In this document: positions 1-7,435 of the stretch, one piece after another
Position numbering within the stretch: the stretch's first letter is position 1
How the letters are laid out: each line of letters starts with the position of its first letter
Assembly: GCF_040683095.1 (NCBI RefSeq)
Contig: NZ_JBFBCI010000002.1
Location: 124,001-188,000 of the forward strand
Direction: 5' to 3'
Length of the DNA stretch: 64,000 nucleotides
DNA from: Sphaerisporangium sp040683095
GTDB taxonomy: Bacteria; Actinomycetota; Actinomycetes; Streptosporangiales; Streptosporangiaceae
Program-made: the position numbers and the translations under genes
Notes under the pieces: generated by a model
Told to the model about the DNA's origin: nothing
What the model saw: only the letters and a program-made list of their open reading frames with translations
Database searches by the model: none

Positions 1-134
1 TCGCGCGCCGAGCGGGGGTTGGCGCCGCCCGCCCGTCCGCGGGAGAGGATCTCGCCGCTCGTGGTGGCGATCAGGCACCGCGTGCTCGTCCCTCCGCCGT
101 CCACGCCGACGACCAACGGCTCAGCCTCGCTCAT
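1..134 (-). CDS. N-acetylglucosamine kinase-like protein (BadF/BadG/BcrA family), 5' part only
   Basis: The first 44 codons are present and the rest runs off the window edge. The N-terminus contains VVGVDGGGTSTRCLI, the phosphate-1 loop of the ASKHA-fold BadF/BcrA/NagK kinases, which bind ATP and phosphorylate GlcNAc or related amino sugars in the cytoplasm. The ATG is preceded by a GGGGAG Shine-Dalgarno sequence. It lies 81 nt downstream of the secreted GHL10 hydrolase on the same strand, so the two probably share a transcript. Together with the nearby hexosaminidase and RpiR/SIS regulator this suggests amino-sugar recovery. The substrate is inferred from context; a ROK-type sugar kinase is unlikely because the ROK DIGGT signature is absent. 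Confidence 0.75.
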   Translation of the reverse strand, partial: MSEAEPLVVGVDGGGTSTRCLIATTSGEILSRGRAGGANPRSAR

Positions 135-215
135 ACGTCTCCCCTGCCCGGTCGTGCCCGGAAGTATGGGCAGGCGAAGATCTTCGCCGCCCGCGCCTCA
201 CCGGCCGGCGGGCCC

Positions 216-1781
216 CTACTCGGGCTCCCAGGAGACGGGTTCGCTCTGGCGGTTGGCCCGGTCCAGGGCGGTCACGTGGTAGCGGGTGCCGGGCCCCGCC
301 CCGGTGTCGGTGTGGCGGGCGTGGCGGGTCCCCGGCAGCACGGCGATCAGCCGGCCGGGGTCGCCGGGCCCGTCGGTCCGGTACACGGCGTACAGGCGAG
401 GCGCGGGGTGGCCACCGGCGTGGAAGGTGATCTCGGTGCCCGTGTCCGTCGACCGGACGGCCCTGAGGACGGGCGGGGCGGGCGAGGGGCCGTCGGCGAG
501 GCGCGGGAGCAGCGGCGGCAGCGCGGGCTCGGCGTAGTGGTCCTCGCACAGGCGGCTGGTCGAGCCGCGGCGGTCGGCGCGCAGGTCGCCCGCGCTGTAG
601 TAGACGTCTCCGCCGATCAGCGGGTGGTCGCGGTCGAAGGTCAGGTGCCGGGACAGCTCGGCCGGGTCCTGCCAGGCGCCGGTCTCGCCGGGGGCGCAGG
701 CGCGGTAGGCGGCCTGGCCGATCCAGAGCTGGGTGCCCGTGCCGTCCACGACGCGCGCCCACCAGGGGGCGAGCACGGCGTAGTCGGCGGCCCCCGGACC
801 GATGTGCCAGTAGAGCTGCGGCGTGACGTAGTCGAGCCAGCCCTTCTGCACCCAGCCCCGCGTGTCGGCGTACTGGTCGTCGTAGGACTGCAGGGCGGTG
901 GTGGCGGATCCGCCGGGGTCGGAGGCGCGGTTGCGCCAGACGCCGAAGGGGCTGATGCCCCACATCGCCTCGGGCTTCGCCTCACGCACGCGCTCGGCCA
1001 TCTCCTGGACGAACCGGTCGACGTTGTGCCGACGCCATGCCGCCCGGTCGGGGAAACCCTTGCCGTGGCGGGCGTAGGCGGCGGCGTCGCCGAACTCCTG
1101 CCCGTCCACGGGATAGGGGTAGAAGTAGTCGTCGAAGTGGACGCCGTCGACGTCGTACCGGACGACCGCGTCCATGATCGCCTCCTGGACGAAGGCGCGC
1201 ACCTCGGGCAGCCCGGGGTTGTAGTACAGCCCGCCCGCGTAGCGGACCCCCCACGCGGGATGGCGGCGCAGCGGGTGATCGGCGACGAGCCGCGCCGGGT
1301 CCGCCTGGAGCGATACGCGGTAGGGGTTGAACCACGCGTGGAAGGCCAGCCCGCGCGCGTGGGCGGCCTCGATCATGAACCGCAGCGGGTCGTACCCGGG
1401 GTCGCGTCCCTGGACGCCGGTGAGGTACTGCGACCAGGGCTCGTGGCGCGAGGGCCAGAACGCGTCGGCGGTGGGCCGCACCTGTACGAACACGGCGTTG
1501 AGGCGGCGGGCGGCGGCGAAGTCGAGCCAGGAGGTGAACTCCGCCTTCTGCTGCTCGGCGGTCAGTCCGGGGCGTGACGGCCAGTTGTCGTTGTCGACGG
1601 AGCCGATCCACATGCCGCGCATCTGGCGCGGGGCGGTCAGGACCGGGTTCCGCGCGGTGGCGGCCTTCCCGCGGGTCCCGGCGGGACCGGACGCGCGGCC
1701 ACGCGCGTGGGCGAGGGGGATGAGGGCGGCACCGGCGAGGCCGCCGAGGACGGCCCTGCGGCTGATCGGCTTGGAGTTCAC
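216..1781 (-). CDS. Tat-exported glycoside hydrolase-like 10 (GHL10/DUF187) protein
   Basis: The protein is about 521 aa. The GTG start at 1781 is preferred to the in-frame ATG at 1793 because GGGAGGA lies just upstream of the GTG. Residues 8-9 are a twin arginine (ISRRAVLGG) followed by a hydrophobic stretch and AHARG, a Tat-type signal. The mature part begins with the GHL10 hallmark RGMWIGSVDNDNWPS and carries DGVHFDDYFYPYP near residue 205, typical of the TIM-barrel YngK/DUF187 family that acts on cell-wall glycans. The last ~90 residues look like a fibronectin III-like beta-sandwich. It is transcribed with the downstream kinase. Exact substrate unknown; a peptidoglycan or uronic-acid-type polymer is inferred from family and neighbours. 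Confidence 0.85.
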   Translation of the reverse strand: MNSKPISRRAVLGGLAGAALIPLAHARGRASGPAGTRGKAATARNPVLTAPRQMRGMWIGSVDNDNWPSRPGLTAEQQKAEFTSWLDFAAARRLNAVFVQVRPTADAFWPSRHEPWSQYLTGVQGRDPGYDPLRFMIEAAHARGLAFHAWFNPYRVSLQADPARLVADHPLRRHPAWGVRYAGGLYYNPGLPEVRAFVQEAIMDAVVRYDVDGVHFDDYFYPYPVDGQEFGDAAAYARHGKGFPDRAAWRRHNVDRFVQEMAERVREAKPEAMWGISPFGVWRNRASDPGGSATTALQSYDDQYADTRGWVQKGWLDYVTPQLYWHIGPGAADYAVLAPWWARVVDGTGTQLWIGQAAYRACAPGETGAWQDPAELSRHLTFDRDHPLIGGDVYYSAGDLRADRRGSTSRLCEDHYAEPALPPLLPRLADGPSPAPPVLRAVRSTDTGTEITFHAGGHPAPRLYAVYRTDGPGDPGRLIAVLPGTRHARHTDTGAGPGTRYHVTALDRANRQSEPVSWEPE

Positions 1782-1910
1782 GTGTCCTCCCATGGGATCA
1801 CCGGCCGGGCCGCGTGACGGCGGACTCCGGGCCGGAGTTGGCGGGGGGTTTCACTTTGCGGGAGCGCTTCGAAGAGAATCGTCATCAGGCCGTGACCTAA
1901 CCAAGAGCCG

Positions 1911-1927
1911 ATGAAGGAAATCTTCAT
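1911..1927. promoter_or_regulatory. Palindrome in the divergent promoter, candidate RpiR/MurR operator
   Basis: ATGAAG-GAAAT-CTTCAT is a perfect 6-bp inverted repeat with a 5-bp spacer in the AT-richer part of the 1782-2118 gap between the GHL10 gene and the hexosaminidase gene. RpiR/MurR regulators often bind short AT-rich palindromes, and a regulator of that family is encoded at 3719. The link is inferred. A second motif at about 1858-1870, GGGAGCGCTTCG, resembles the GAGCGCTC sites found at 47-59 kb but matches imperfectly. The rest of the gap shows no gene. Confidence 0.45.
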
Positions 1928-2118
1928 AGAAGATACGCCAAATGTCGAATAGTGCCACATCGGTGGCAAAGTTCACACGACGCCCACCGCGTCCAGACCG
2001 GAAAGGATCTCCACGCCCGCGACGAACATGCCGATCACGAGGGCCGGCCCGGACGCCGGCCACAGCGCCCCTGACGACCCTGACCGCACGCCACGCCCAC
2101 CCACCGGAAGCGCCGCCC

Positions 2119-3633
2119 ATGCCGCACCCCACGCGCGAACCGCGCAGCCCCGACCTGGACCGTCTGGCCGCCACCGTGCTCCAGCCCGGTTTCGACGGCA
2201 CGACCCCGCCGGACTGGCTGCGCGCGCAGCTCGCCGAGGGCCTCGGCGGCGTCGTCCTGTTCGCGCGCAACATCTCCCCGGACACCGCCGGCCTCGTGCG
2301 GCGCCTGCGCGCGGAGAACCCCGGGGTCGTCGTCGCCGTGGACGAGGAGGGCGGCATGATCACCCGCCTGGAGGCCGCGTCCGGCAGCTCGTGGCCGGGC
2401 AACGCCGCGCTCGGCCTGCTGGACGACCCGGAGCGGACCGAGCGCACCGGCGCGGAGATCGGCCGCATGCTCGCCGCCGTGGGGATCACGCTGAACTACG
2501 CCCCCGACGTGGACGTCAACGCCGACCCGGCCAACCCGGTGATCGGCGTGCGGTCGTTCGGCGCGGACCCGGCGCTGGTGGCCCGGCACGCGGCGGCCTG
2601 GGTGGCCGGGCACCAGAGCGCGGGGGTGGCGGCCTGCGCCAAGCACTTCCCCGGCCACGGGGACACCGTGACCGACTCCCACCTCGCCCTCCCCGCCGTC
2701 CACGCGTCGCGCGACCTGCTGGAGCGGCGCGACCTGCCGCCCTTCCGCGCCGCCGTGGCGGCCGGGGTCCGGGCGATCATGTGCGGCCACCTGCTGGTGC
2801 CGTCCCTCGACCCGGACCTGCCCGCGACGCTGAGCCGGCGCGTCCTGACCGGTCTGCTGCGCGAGGAGCTCGGGTTCGAGGGCCTGATGGTGACCGACGC
2901 GATCGAGATGCGGGCCGTCGCGGCGCGCATGCCCCAGACGGAGATCGCCGTACGGGCGCTGGCCGCGGGCGCCGACGCCGTCTGCGTGGGCGCGTCCTCC
3001 CCCGGCGGCGAGAACGTCGTCGCGCTGCGGGAGGCGATCGTCCGCGCCGTCCACGAGGGGACGCTGGCGGAGTCGCGGCTGGCCGAGGCGGCGGGCCGGG
3101 TGCGCGCGCTGGTGGCCTGGCACGAGGCGGCCCGGGCGGACGGCGAGGCGGCCCCCGTGCCGCGCGACCCGGCGTACGGGGTGTCCCGGCTGGGGTTGGA
3201 GACGGCGCGGCTCGCCCTGCGCGTCACGGCGAGGGCCGAGGGGGTGGAACGGCCGGTGCTGACCCGGCCGCCGCGGGTGATCGAGATGACGGCCCGCCCC
3301 CACCTCGCGGCCGGAGGCGCTCCCCCGTACGGACCGGCGGAGGCGCTGGCGGCGCTGCTGCCCGGCACGACCCGCGAGACGCTGACGCCCGAACGGCACG
3401 ACCTCCCCGTCCTGGACGGCCCGAGCCGGGCGCCGCTGGTGGTCGTGACCCGCGACGCGCACCGGCACGCGTGGATGCGGGACGGCCTGCGGCGGATCGT
3501 CCGCCGCAGGACGGACGCGATCGTCATCGAGATGGGCCTGCCCGGCTCCCCCGCGGGCGCGCTCTACCTGGCGACCAGCGGCGACTCGCGGGTCACCGCG
3601 CTGGCCGCCGCCGAGTGGCTCACATCACGGTGA
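2119..3633 (+). CDS. nagZ: Beta-N-acetylhexosaminidase, glycoside hydrolase family 3 (NagZ-like)
   Basis: The protein is 504 aa. ATG 2119 is chosen because GGAAG lies about 10 nt upstream and the product starts directly before the family-conserved part; an upstream in-frame ATG at 1942 would add a basic, unlikely extension. The GH3 NagZ signature KHFPGHGD (175-182) with following D/H residues supplies the Asp-His dyad, and MVTDAIEM supplies nucleophile Asp260. No signal peptide is seen, so it is probably cytoplasmic. It would remove GlcNAc from imported muropeptides or chito-oligosaccharides. The ~150-residue C-terminal domain is like that of Gram-positive homologues. Divergent from GHL10/kinase and followed by an RpiR regulator. 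Confidence 0.88.
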   Translation: MPHPTREPRSPDLDRLAATVLQPGFDGTTPPDWLRAQLAEGLGGVVLFARNISPDTAGLVRRLRAENPGVVVAVDEEGGMITRLEAASGSSWPGNAALGLLDDPERTERTGAEIGRMLAAVGITLNYAPDVDVNADPANPVIGVRSFGADPALVARHAAAWVAGHQSAGVAACAKHFPGHGDTVTDSHLALPAVHASRDLLERRDLPPFRAAVAAGVRAIMCGHLLVPSLDPDLPATLSRRVLTGLLREELGFEGLMVTDAIEMRAVAARMPQTEIAVRALAAGADAVCVGASSPGGENVVALREAIVRAVHEGTLAESRLAEAAGRVRALVAWHEAARADGEAAPVPRDPAYGVSRLGLETARLALRVTARAEGVERPVLTRPPRVIEMTARPHLAAGGAPPYGPAEALAALLPGTTRETLTPERHDLPVLDGPSRAPLVVVTRDAHRHAWMRDGLRRIVRRRTDAIVIEMGLPGSPAGALYLATSGDSRVTALAAAEWLTSR

Positions 3634-3718
3634 ACCATCGGCAGGGCCGCTTGAGGACGATGGAGCGGTCCGATAAGACCAGGACTGAGTAATGTGTCGG
3701 TAACAGAAAAGGACCCCC

Positions 3719-4627
3719 ATGATCGACCCGCAACGCTCGACCCCGGAAAACCTGGTCGCCCGGGTGCGGGCCGTGCTCCCCTCCCTCACCCCGTCCGCCC
3801 AGATCATCGCCCGGCTCATCCTCGACGACCCGGCGACCGTCGCCCGCAGCACCATCACCGAGCTGAGCGCCGCGTCGGCGACCAGCGAGGCGACGATCGT
3901 GCGCACCGCGCGGGCCCTCGGCTTCTCCGGGTACGCCCAGCTCCGGCTCGCGCTCGCGGCCGCCGCGGCCACCAACCGCCAGGGGCCTGACCGGCTCGTG
4001 CCCGGCGACCTCGCCCCCGACGACCCGCTGTCCGACGTGATCGCCAAGGTGACCCGCGCCGAGGCGCAGGCGCTGGAGGACACGGCCGCGCAGCTCTCCC
4101 CCGACCTGCTGGGCGAGGTCGTCACGGCCATCACCACGGCGCGGCGGATCGACGTCTACGGGGTCGCCGCCTCCGGGCTGGTCGCCCAGGACATGGCGCA
4201 GAAGCTGCTGCGCATCGGCCTGTCGGCGCACGCGTTCACCGACGCGCACCTGGCGCTGACCAGCGCCGTCCTGCTGAGGCCCGGCGACGTCGCGGTCGGG
4301 GTGAGCACGACGGGCGAGACGCCCGACGTGGTGGAGCCGTTGCGGCGCGCGGGCAAGGCGGGGGCGGCCACCGTCGCGATCACCAACAACCCGCGGTCCT
4401 CGCTCGCCGAGGTGTGCGGGCACGTCCTGATCTCGGCGGGCCGTGAGACGGCCTTCCGCCCGGGCGCGCTGGCCAGCAGGATCAGCCAGTTGCTGATCGT
4501 CGACTACGTCTTCGTCGGGGTGGCGCAGCGGACGTCGGAGGTGTCCAACGAGGCCCTGCGCACGACCCGCGACGCCCTGGACCACTTCGTGTCGGACTCG
4601 CGGCAGCGGGGCCGTAAGGCCTGGTAG
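3719..4627 (+). CDS. MurR/RpiR family regulator with SIS domain
   Basis: The protein is 302 aa, with AAAAGGA upstream of the ATG. The N-terminal ~80 residues form the RpiR helix-turn-helix (TITELSAASATSEATIVRTARALGFSGY region, residues 45-72). Residues ~130-270 are a SIS sugar-phosphate-binding domain (VYGVAASGLVAQDMAQKL; VGVSTTGETPDVVEPL). Such proteins sense phosphosugars such as MurNAc-6-P or GlcNAc-6-P and repress amino-sugar catabolic genes. It lies 85 nt downstream of the hexosaminidase on the same strand and probably controls this block, perhaps through the palindrome at 1911-1927. Confidence 0.88.
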   Translation: MIDPQRSTPENLVARVRAVLPSLTPSAQIIARLILDDPATVARSTITELSAASATSEATIVRTARALGFSGYAQLRLALAAAAATNRQGPDRLVPGDLAPDDPLSDVIAKVTRAEAQALEDTAAQLSPDLLGEVVTAITTARRIDVYGVAASGLVAQDMAQKLLRIGLSAHAFTDAHLALTSAVLLRPGDVAVGVSTTGETPDVVEPLRRAGKAGAATVAITNNPRSSLAEVCGHVLISAGRETAFRPGALASRISQLLIVDYVFVGVAQRTSEVSNEALRTTRDALDHFVSDSRQRGRKAW

Positions 4628-4709
4628 GCCCCTCAGGCCCCGCGCCGGCGGAGGCGATCGTCCAGGAAGTCGTCCAGGACCGGTCCGAGGCCGACGCGGC
4701 CCGCGGGGG

Positions 4710-4877
4710 TCACCCGGCGTCGCGCGAGCGGAGGATCTTGGTCAGGGCCATGACGGCGAGGGCGACCACGCCGATGATCAGGGCCCACTTGACGAGCCCG
4801 GCGATGAGGCCGAGAACGCTGCCGAGGAGGAAGAAGCCGACGATCACGGCGGCGGCGATAAGAAGAATGCGTCCCAT
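4710..4877 (-). CDS. Small two-helix membrane protein (55 aa)
   Basis: A 55-residue reading frame starts MGRILLIAAAVIVGFFLL, followed by a short GSVLGLIAGLVKWA segment, a second hydrophobic helix (ALIIGVVALAVMAL) and a basic tail (TKILRSRD). High GC3 and the amphipathic layout support a real gene. No strong ribosome-binding site is visible. Short hydrophobic proteins of this type are common in actinomycete genomes and have no assigned function. It stands alone between the RpiR regulator and a terminator-like hairpin. Confidence 0.6.
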   Translation of the reverse strand: MGRILLIAAAVIVGFFLLGSVLGLIAGLVKWALIIGVVALAVMALTKILRSRDAG

Positions 4878-5059
4878 GGCATTCACGCTAGGCCGCCGGG
4901 ACCTCCGGCGATACGGGCGCGGGCCGACTTCAGGGAGGAGTCAGGGTCGGCCCTGAGGCCGCGCCGGGGGTGTCCCCGCCGGGAACCCCGCCGGCCCTGC
5001 CGGGCGTACCGCGGGCACTCCGCCGGGGACCACTCCGCGGCAATGCCTTCGGGAACGCC

Positions 5060-5094
5060 GGCGGGCCGGCCCCTCGCGCAGGGGCCGGCCCGCC
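5060..5094. terminator. Strong GC-rich hairpin terminator
   Basis: A perfect 14-bp stem (GGCGGGCCGGCCCC with its complement) closes a 7-nt loop and is followed by TTTCG. It sits 18 nt beyond the stop of the secreted protein gene at 5112 (minus strand). The T-run is on the plus strand, so it may work in both directions. Confidence 0.8.
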
Positions 5095-5111
5095 TTTCGT
5101 GACCCGAGTTC

Positions 5112-5825
5112 CTAGAGGACCGCGCAGCCGATCCGCACCGGAACCCTGGCCGACCAGCGGCCGGAGACCACGTCGTACGCCTGGGCGTAGCCGTTGGCGG
5201 GACGGCCGGGGCCCGAACAGTCGAAGACGCCGGTCTTCTTGCCGAAGCTGCCGCCCACGAACCCGCCGTGCGCGGCGGCGGTGACGGTCCCGGTCCAGAA
5301 CGTGCGGCCGGTGTTGTAGCGCAGGTAGAGCTTGACCTGGCCGAAGTTGTAGTGGTCGCCGCTCAGCTTGAGCCGCGGGATGTCGTCCACCGAGGTCGTG
5401 GTCGAGGTGCCGTCGCCGTTGTCGCGCGGCGGGACGGTGTACCGGTTGATCCACAGGCGGGCGGAGACCTTACGGCCGTCGGCGGCGGCGTTGTCGGCGC
5501 GGGCCTGGGAGCGGATGGCCGGGGTGACGCAGACGTCGTCGCCGCTGAACGCCTCGCGCCACACGTAGCCCTGGACGCAGGTGTGCGGGCCGAAGGCGCC
5601 GGAGGTCCACCGGCTCGCGGCGGCGGCGTTGTCGTTGCGGGTCTGGGTGCGGACGCCGGAGGTGACGCAGACGTGGTCGGAGGGCCGGGCCTCGCGCCAC
5701 ACGTAGCCCTGGACGCAGGTGTCGGGGCCGAAGTCGCCGGTGGCGGCGGACGCGGAGGTCGCGGGGACGGTGACGGCCAGACCGGCGATGGAGGCGGCGG
5801 CGAGACCGAGCAGGGTGCGCTTCAT
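5112..5825 (-). CDS. Secreted protein with duplicated two-cysteine GYVWREA repeat
   Basis: The protein is 237 aa. ATG 5825 is chosen because AGGAGAAGAAAG lies directly upstream. It has a Sec signal peptide (MKRTLLGLAAASIAGLAV, then ATSASA). Two tandem ~43-residue repeats follow, each with FGP(D/H)TCVQGYVWREA and (D/V)CVT and a (R/A)xDNAAA tail, so two Cys per repeat. This module is widespread in secreted actinobacterial proteins of unknown role. The remaining ~120 residues look beta-rich and contain one Cys pair (FDCSG, IGCAV). Monocistronic, with its own terminator. No function can be assigned. Confidence 0.8.
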   Translation of the reverse strand: MKRTLLGLAAASIAGLAVTVPATSASAATGDFGPDTCVQGYVWREARPSDHVCVTSGVRTQTRNDNAAAASRWTSGAFGPHTCVQGYVWREAFSGDDVCVTPAIRSQARADNAAADGRKVSARLWINRYTVPPRDNGDGTSTTTSVDDIPRLKLSGDHYNFGQVKLYLRYNTGRTFWTGTVTAAAHGGFVGGSFGKKTGVFDCSGPGRPANGYAQAYDVVSGRWSARVPVRIGCAVL

Positions 5826-6063
5826 CTTTCTTCTCCTGAGGGTGAGTGCTTCCCGGTCCGGTCGGTGCCGCCGGGGGCCTTGCACGCTCAGTTAACGGAG
5901 GGCCGCCTGCACGTTCATTGACATCCGCTTGACCCCGCCGCCGCAAGGCGCCTGCAAGTCGCTCAAGCGCCTCGCGGCGGGCCGCGGGGCCGTCCGGCCG
6001 GTGCGGGTGCGGACACGGGGGTGTGGACGGGCCCAGAGGGCTCGAGCTCAAGCGGGGGACGGC

Positions 6064-7125
6064 TCAGACGGGGACGGCGAAGAGGGCTCTGCGGCCCTTG
6101 AACTCGGTGACGCTCCAGAGCTGGTTCTTCTCGGTCCAGCAGGTGAGGTCCTCCGGTCCTACCGGGAACTTCCTCACCTGGGCGGTCTGCCCGTCCGGCA
6201 CGACCAGCAGCGAGCCGTTCGCCGTGGAGGACGCCGCCTGGCTGAGGTACCACTTCCCCCTGTACGACAGTGCCCCCTGGATCTTCGCCGCGGGCAGCGT
6301 CAGGGCGTCCGCGGCCACCGCCGTCCCGTCCGGGCCGGCGACCGGCGTGCCGTCCGCGGCGAGCGGCCAGCGCGCCACCCGCCCCACCACGCCCGGGTCC
6401 TCGGCCGGGTCGACGTACTCGCCGGAGACCAGCGTGTGCGGGGTCGTGCTGCGGTCGACGGCGGCGAAGGAGAACCGGGCCGTGGCGGTGGCCGCCCACG
6501 CGTCCACCTGCGGCATCACGTACCGGTACCCGAACGCGTGGTACCCGCCGTTCCGCTTGCCGATCTTGTCGTCGTCGCCCTTGACCTCGAAGACGCGCCG
6601 GGTGTCGAATACGCGCATCCCGCGCGAGGTGTCCGCCACGTAGATCAGATCGCCGTACCAGGCCACGCCACCCGCGTGGATGTTGATCGCGGCGTACGAG
6701 CCGTCCGCCTTCGGCTCGACCAGCAGGACGTGCCGGTACTTGCGGGTCGCCGGGCTGAGGAACGACAGACGCACCCCGCGCTCGGTGGACGCGCCCTCCG
6801 GCTTCCAGTACCAGCTCACCACCAGCGCCTGGACGTCCTTGCGGCCCGCCTCGGAGGACGAGGCGACACCCTGGGGATACCAGTCGGCGGTCTGGTCGTC
6901 GCCCTCCTCGAAGCAGTACCAGTCGGCGGGCTTGGGGTTCATGGAGCCGAACGCGGACGTGCTCCCCTTGCGCACGGCCGTCCGGTTGGCGTCGGCGAGC
7001 ACGGTCTTCAGGTCGCGGGCGGGCAGGGCCTTGGCGAGCGTCTCGACGGCCTTCGGGAGGTCGCGGGTGTTCCGCCGGAGCCGGAACGGCCCTGGGTCCG
7101 TGGCGGTCATGCGGCTCGCTGTCAT
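6064..7125 (-). CDS. Conserved hypothetical protein, possible beta-propeller-like fold
   Basis: The protein is 353 aa, beginning MTASRMTATD; a second Met at residue 6 is an alternative start and no clear ribosome-binding site decides between them. No signal peptide or membrane helix is seen. The body is rich in aromatic and Gly/Asp turns (WYGDLIYVADTSRGMRVFD; WYLSQAASSTANGSLLVV; LWSVTEFKGRRALF), suggesting repeated beta-blades such as those of six-bladed propellers. I recognise no catalytic motif. Nothing in the neighbourhood explains it: a secreted Cys-repeat protein lies downstream and the ATPase operon upstream on the same strand, 310 nt away. Confidence 0.6.
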   Translation of the reverse strand: MTASRMTATDPGPFRLRRNTRDLPKAVETLAKALPARDLKTVLADANRTAVRKGSTSAFGSMNPKPADWYCFEEGDDQTADWYPQGVASSSEAGRKDVQALVVSWYWKPEGASTERGVRLSFLSPATRKYRHVLLVEPKADGSYAAINIHAGGVAWYGDLIYVADTSRGMRVFDTRRVFEVKGDDDKIGKRNGGYHAFGYRYVMPQVDAWAATATARFSFAAVDRSTTPHTLVSGEYVDPAEDPGVVGRVARWPLAADGTPVAGPDGTAVAADALTLPAAKIQGALSYRGKWYLSQAASSTANGSLLVVPDGQTAQVRKFPVGPEDLTCWTEKNQLWSVTEFKGRRALFAVPV

Positions 7126-7435
7126 GCGGCGCTCCCGTCGCGCGTTCGGAGCGAGGAGTGCGCCGCCGCGGCGCCGGGCCGCGCCTACCCCGCTCGGCCG
7201 GTGATCGATCTCGACAGTCTGCCGCAGGAGCGGAATATCCGCACACGTAATGACCTATCCGGCACTGAGGACCGCCGCCGCCTCGCGCCGGCCCCGAGGG
7301 TCGCCGCTCATGCGTCGCGGGCGTCTGCTGCAACGTGCCGAGCAGGCGCCCGCTCCGCAACCGTATGGGTAGGCGCTTAACGTGAGACGTGCCGCGCGGT
7401 CATGAGTGGTACCCGCCGGGAAGGAGGCGGGGGCG
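7126..7435. other. Intergenic stretch without a recognisable gene
   Basis: About 310 bp between the hypothetical protein gene and the 3' end of the dual ATPase gene. No reading frame with convincing composition and no clear hairpin is seen. It should contain the promoter of the downstream 353-aa gene. Confidence 0.5.
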
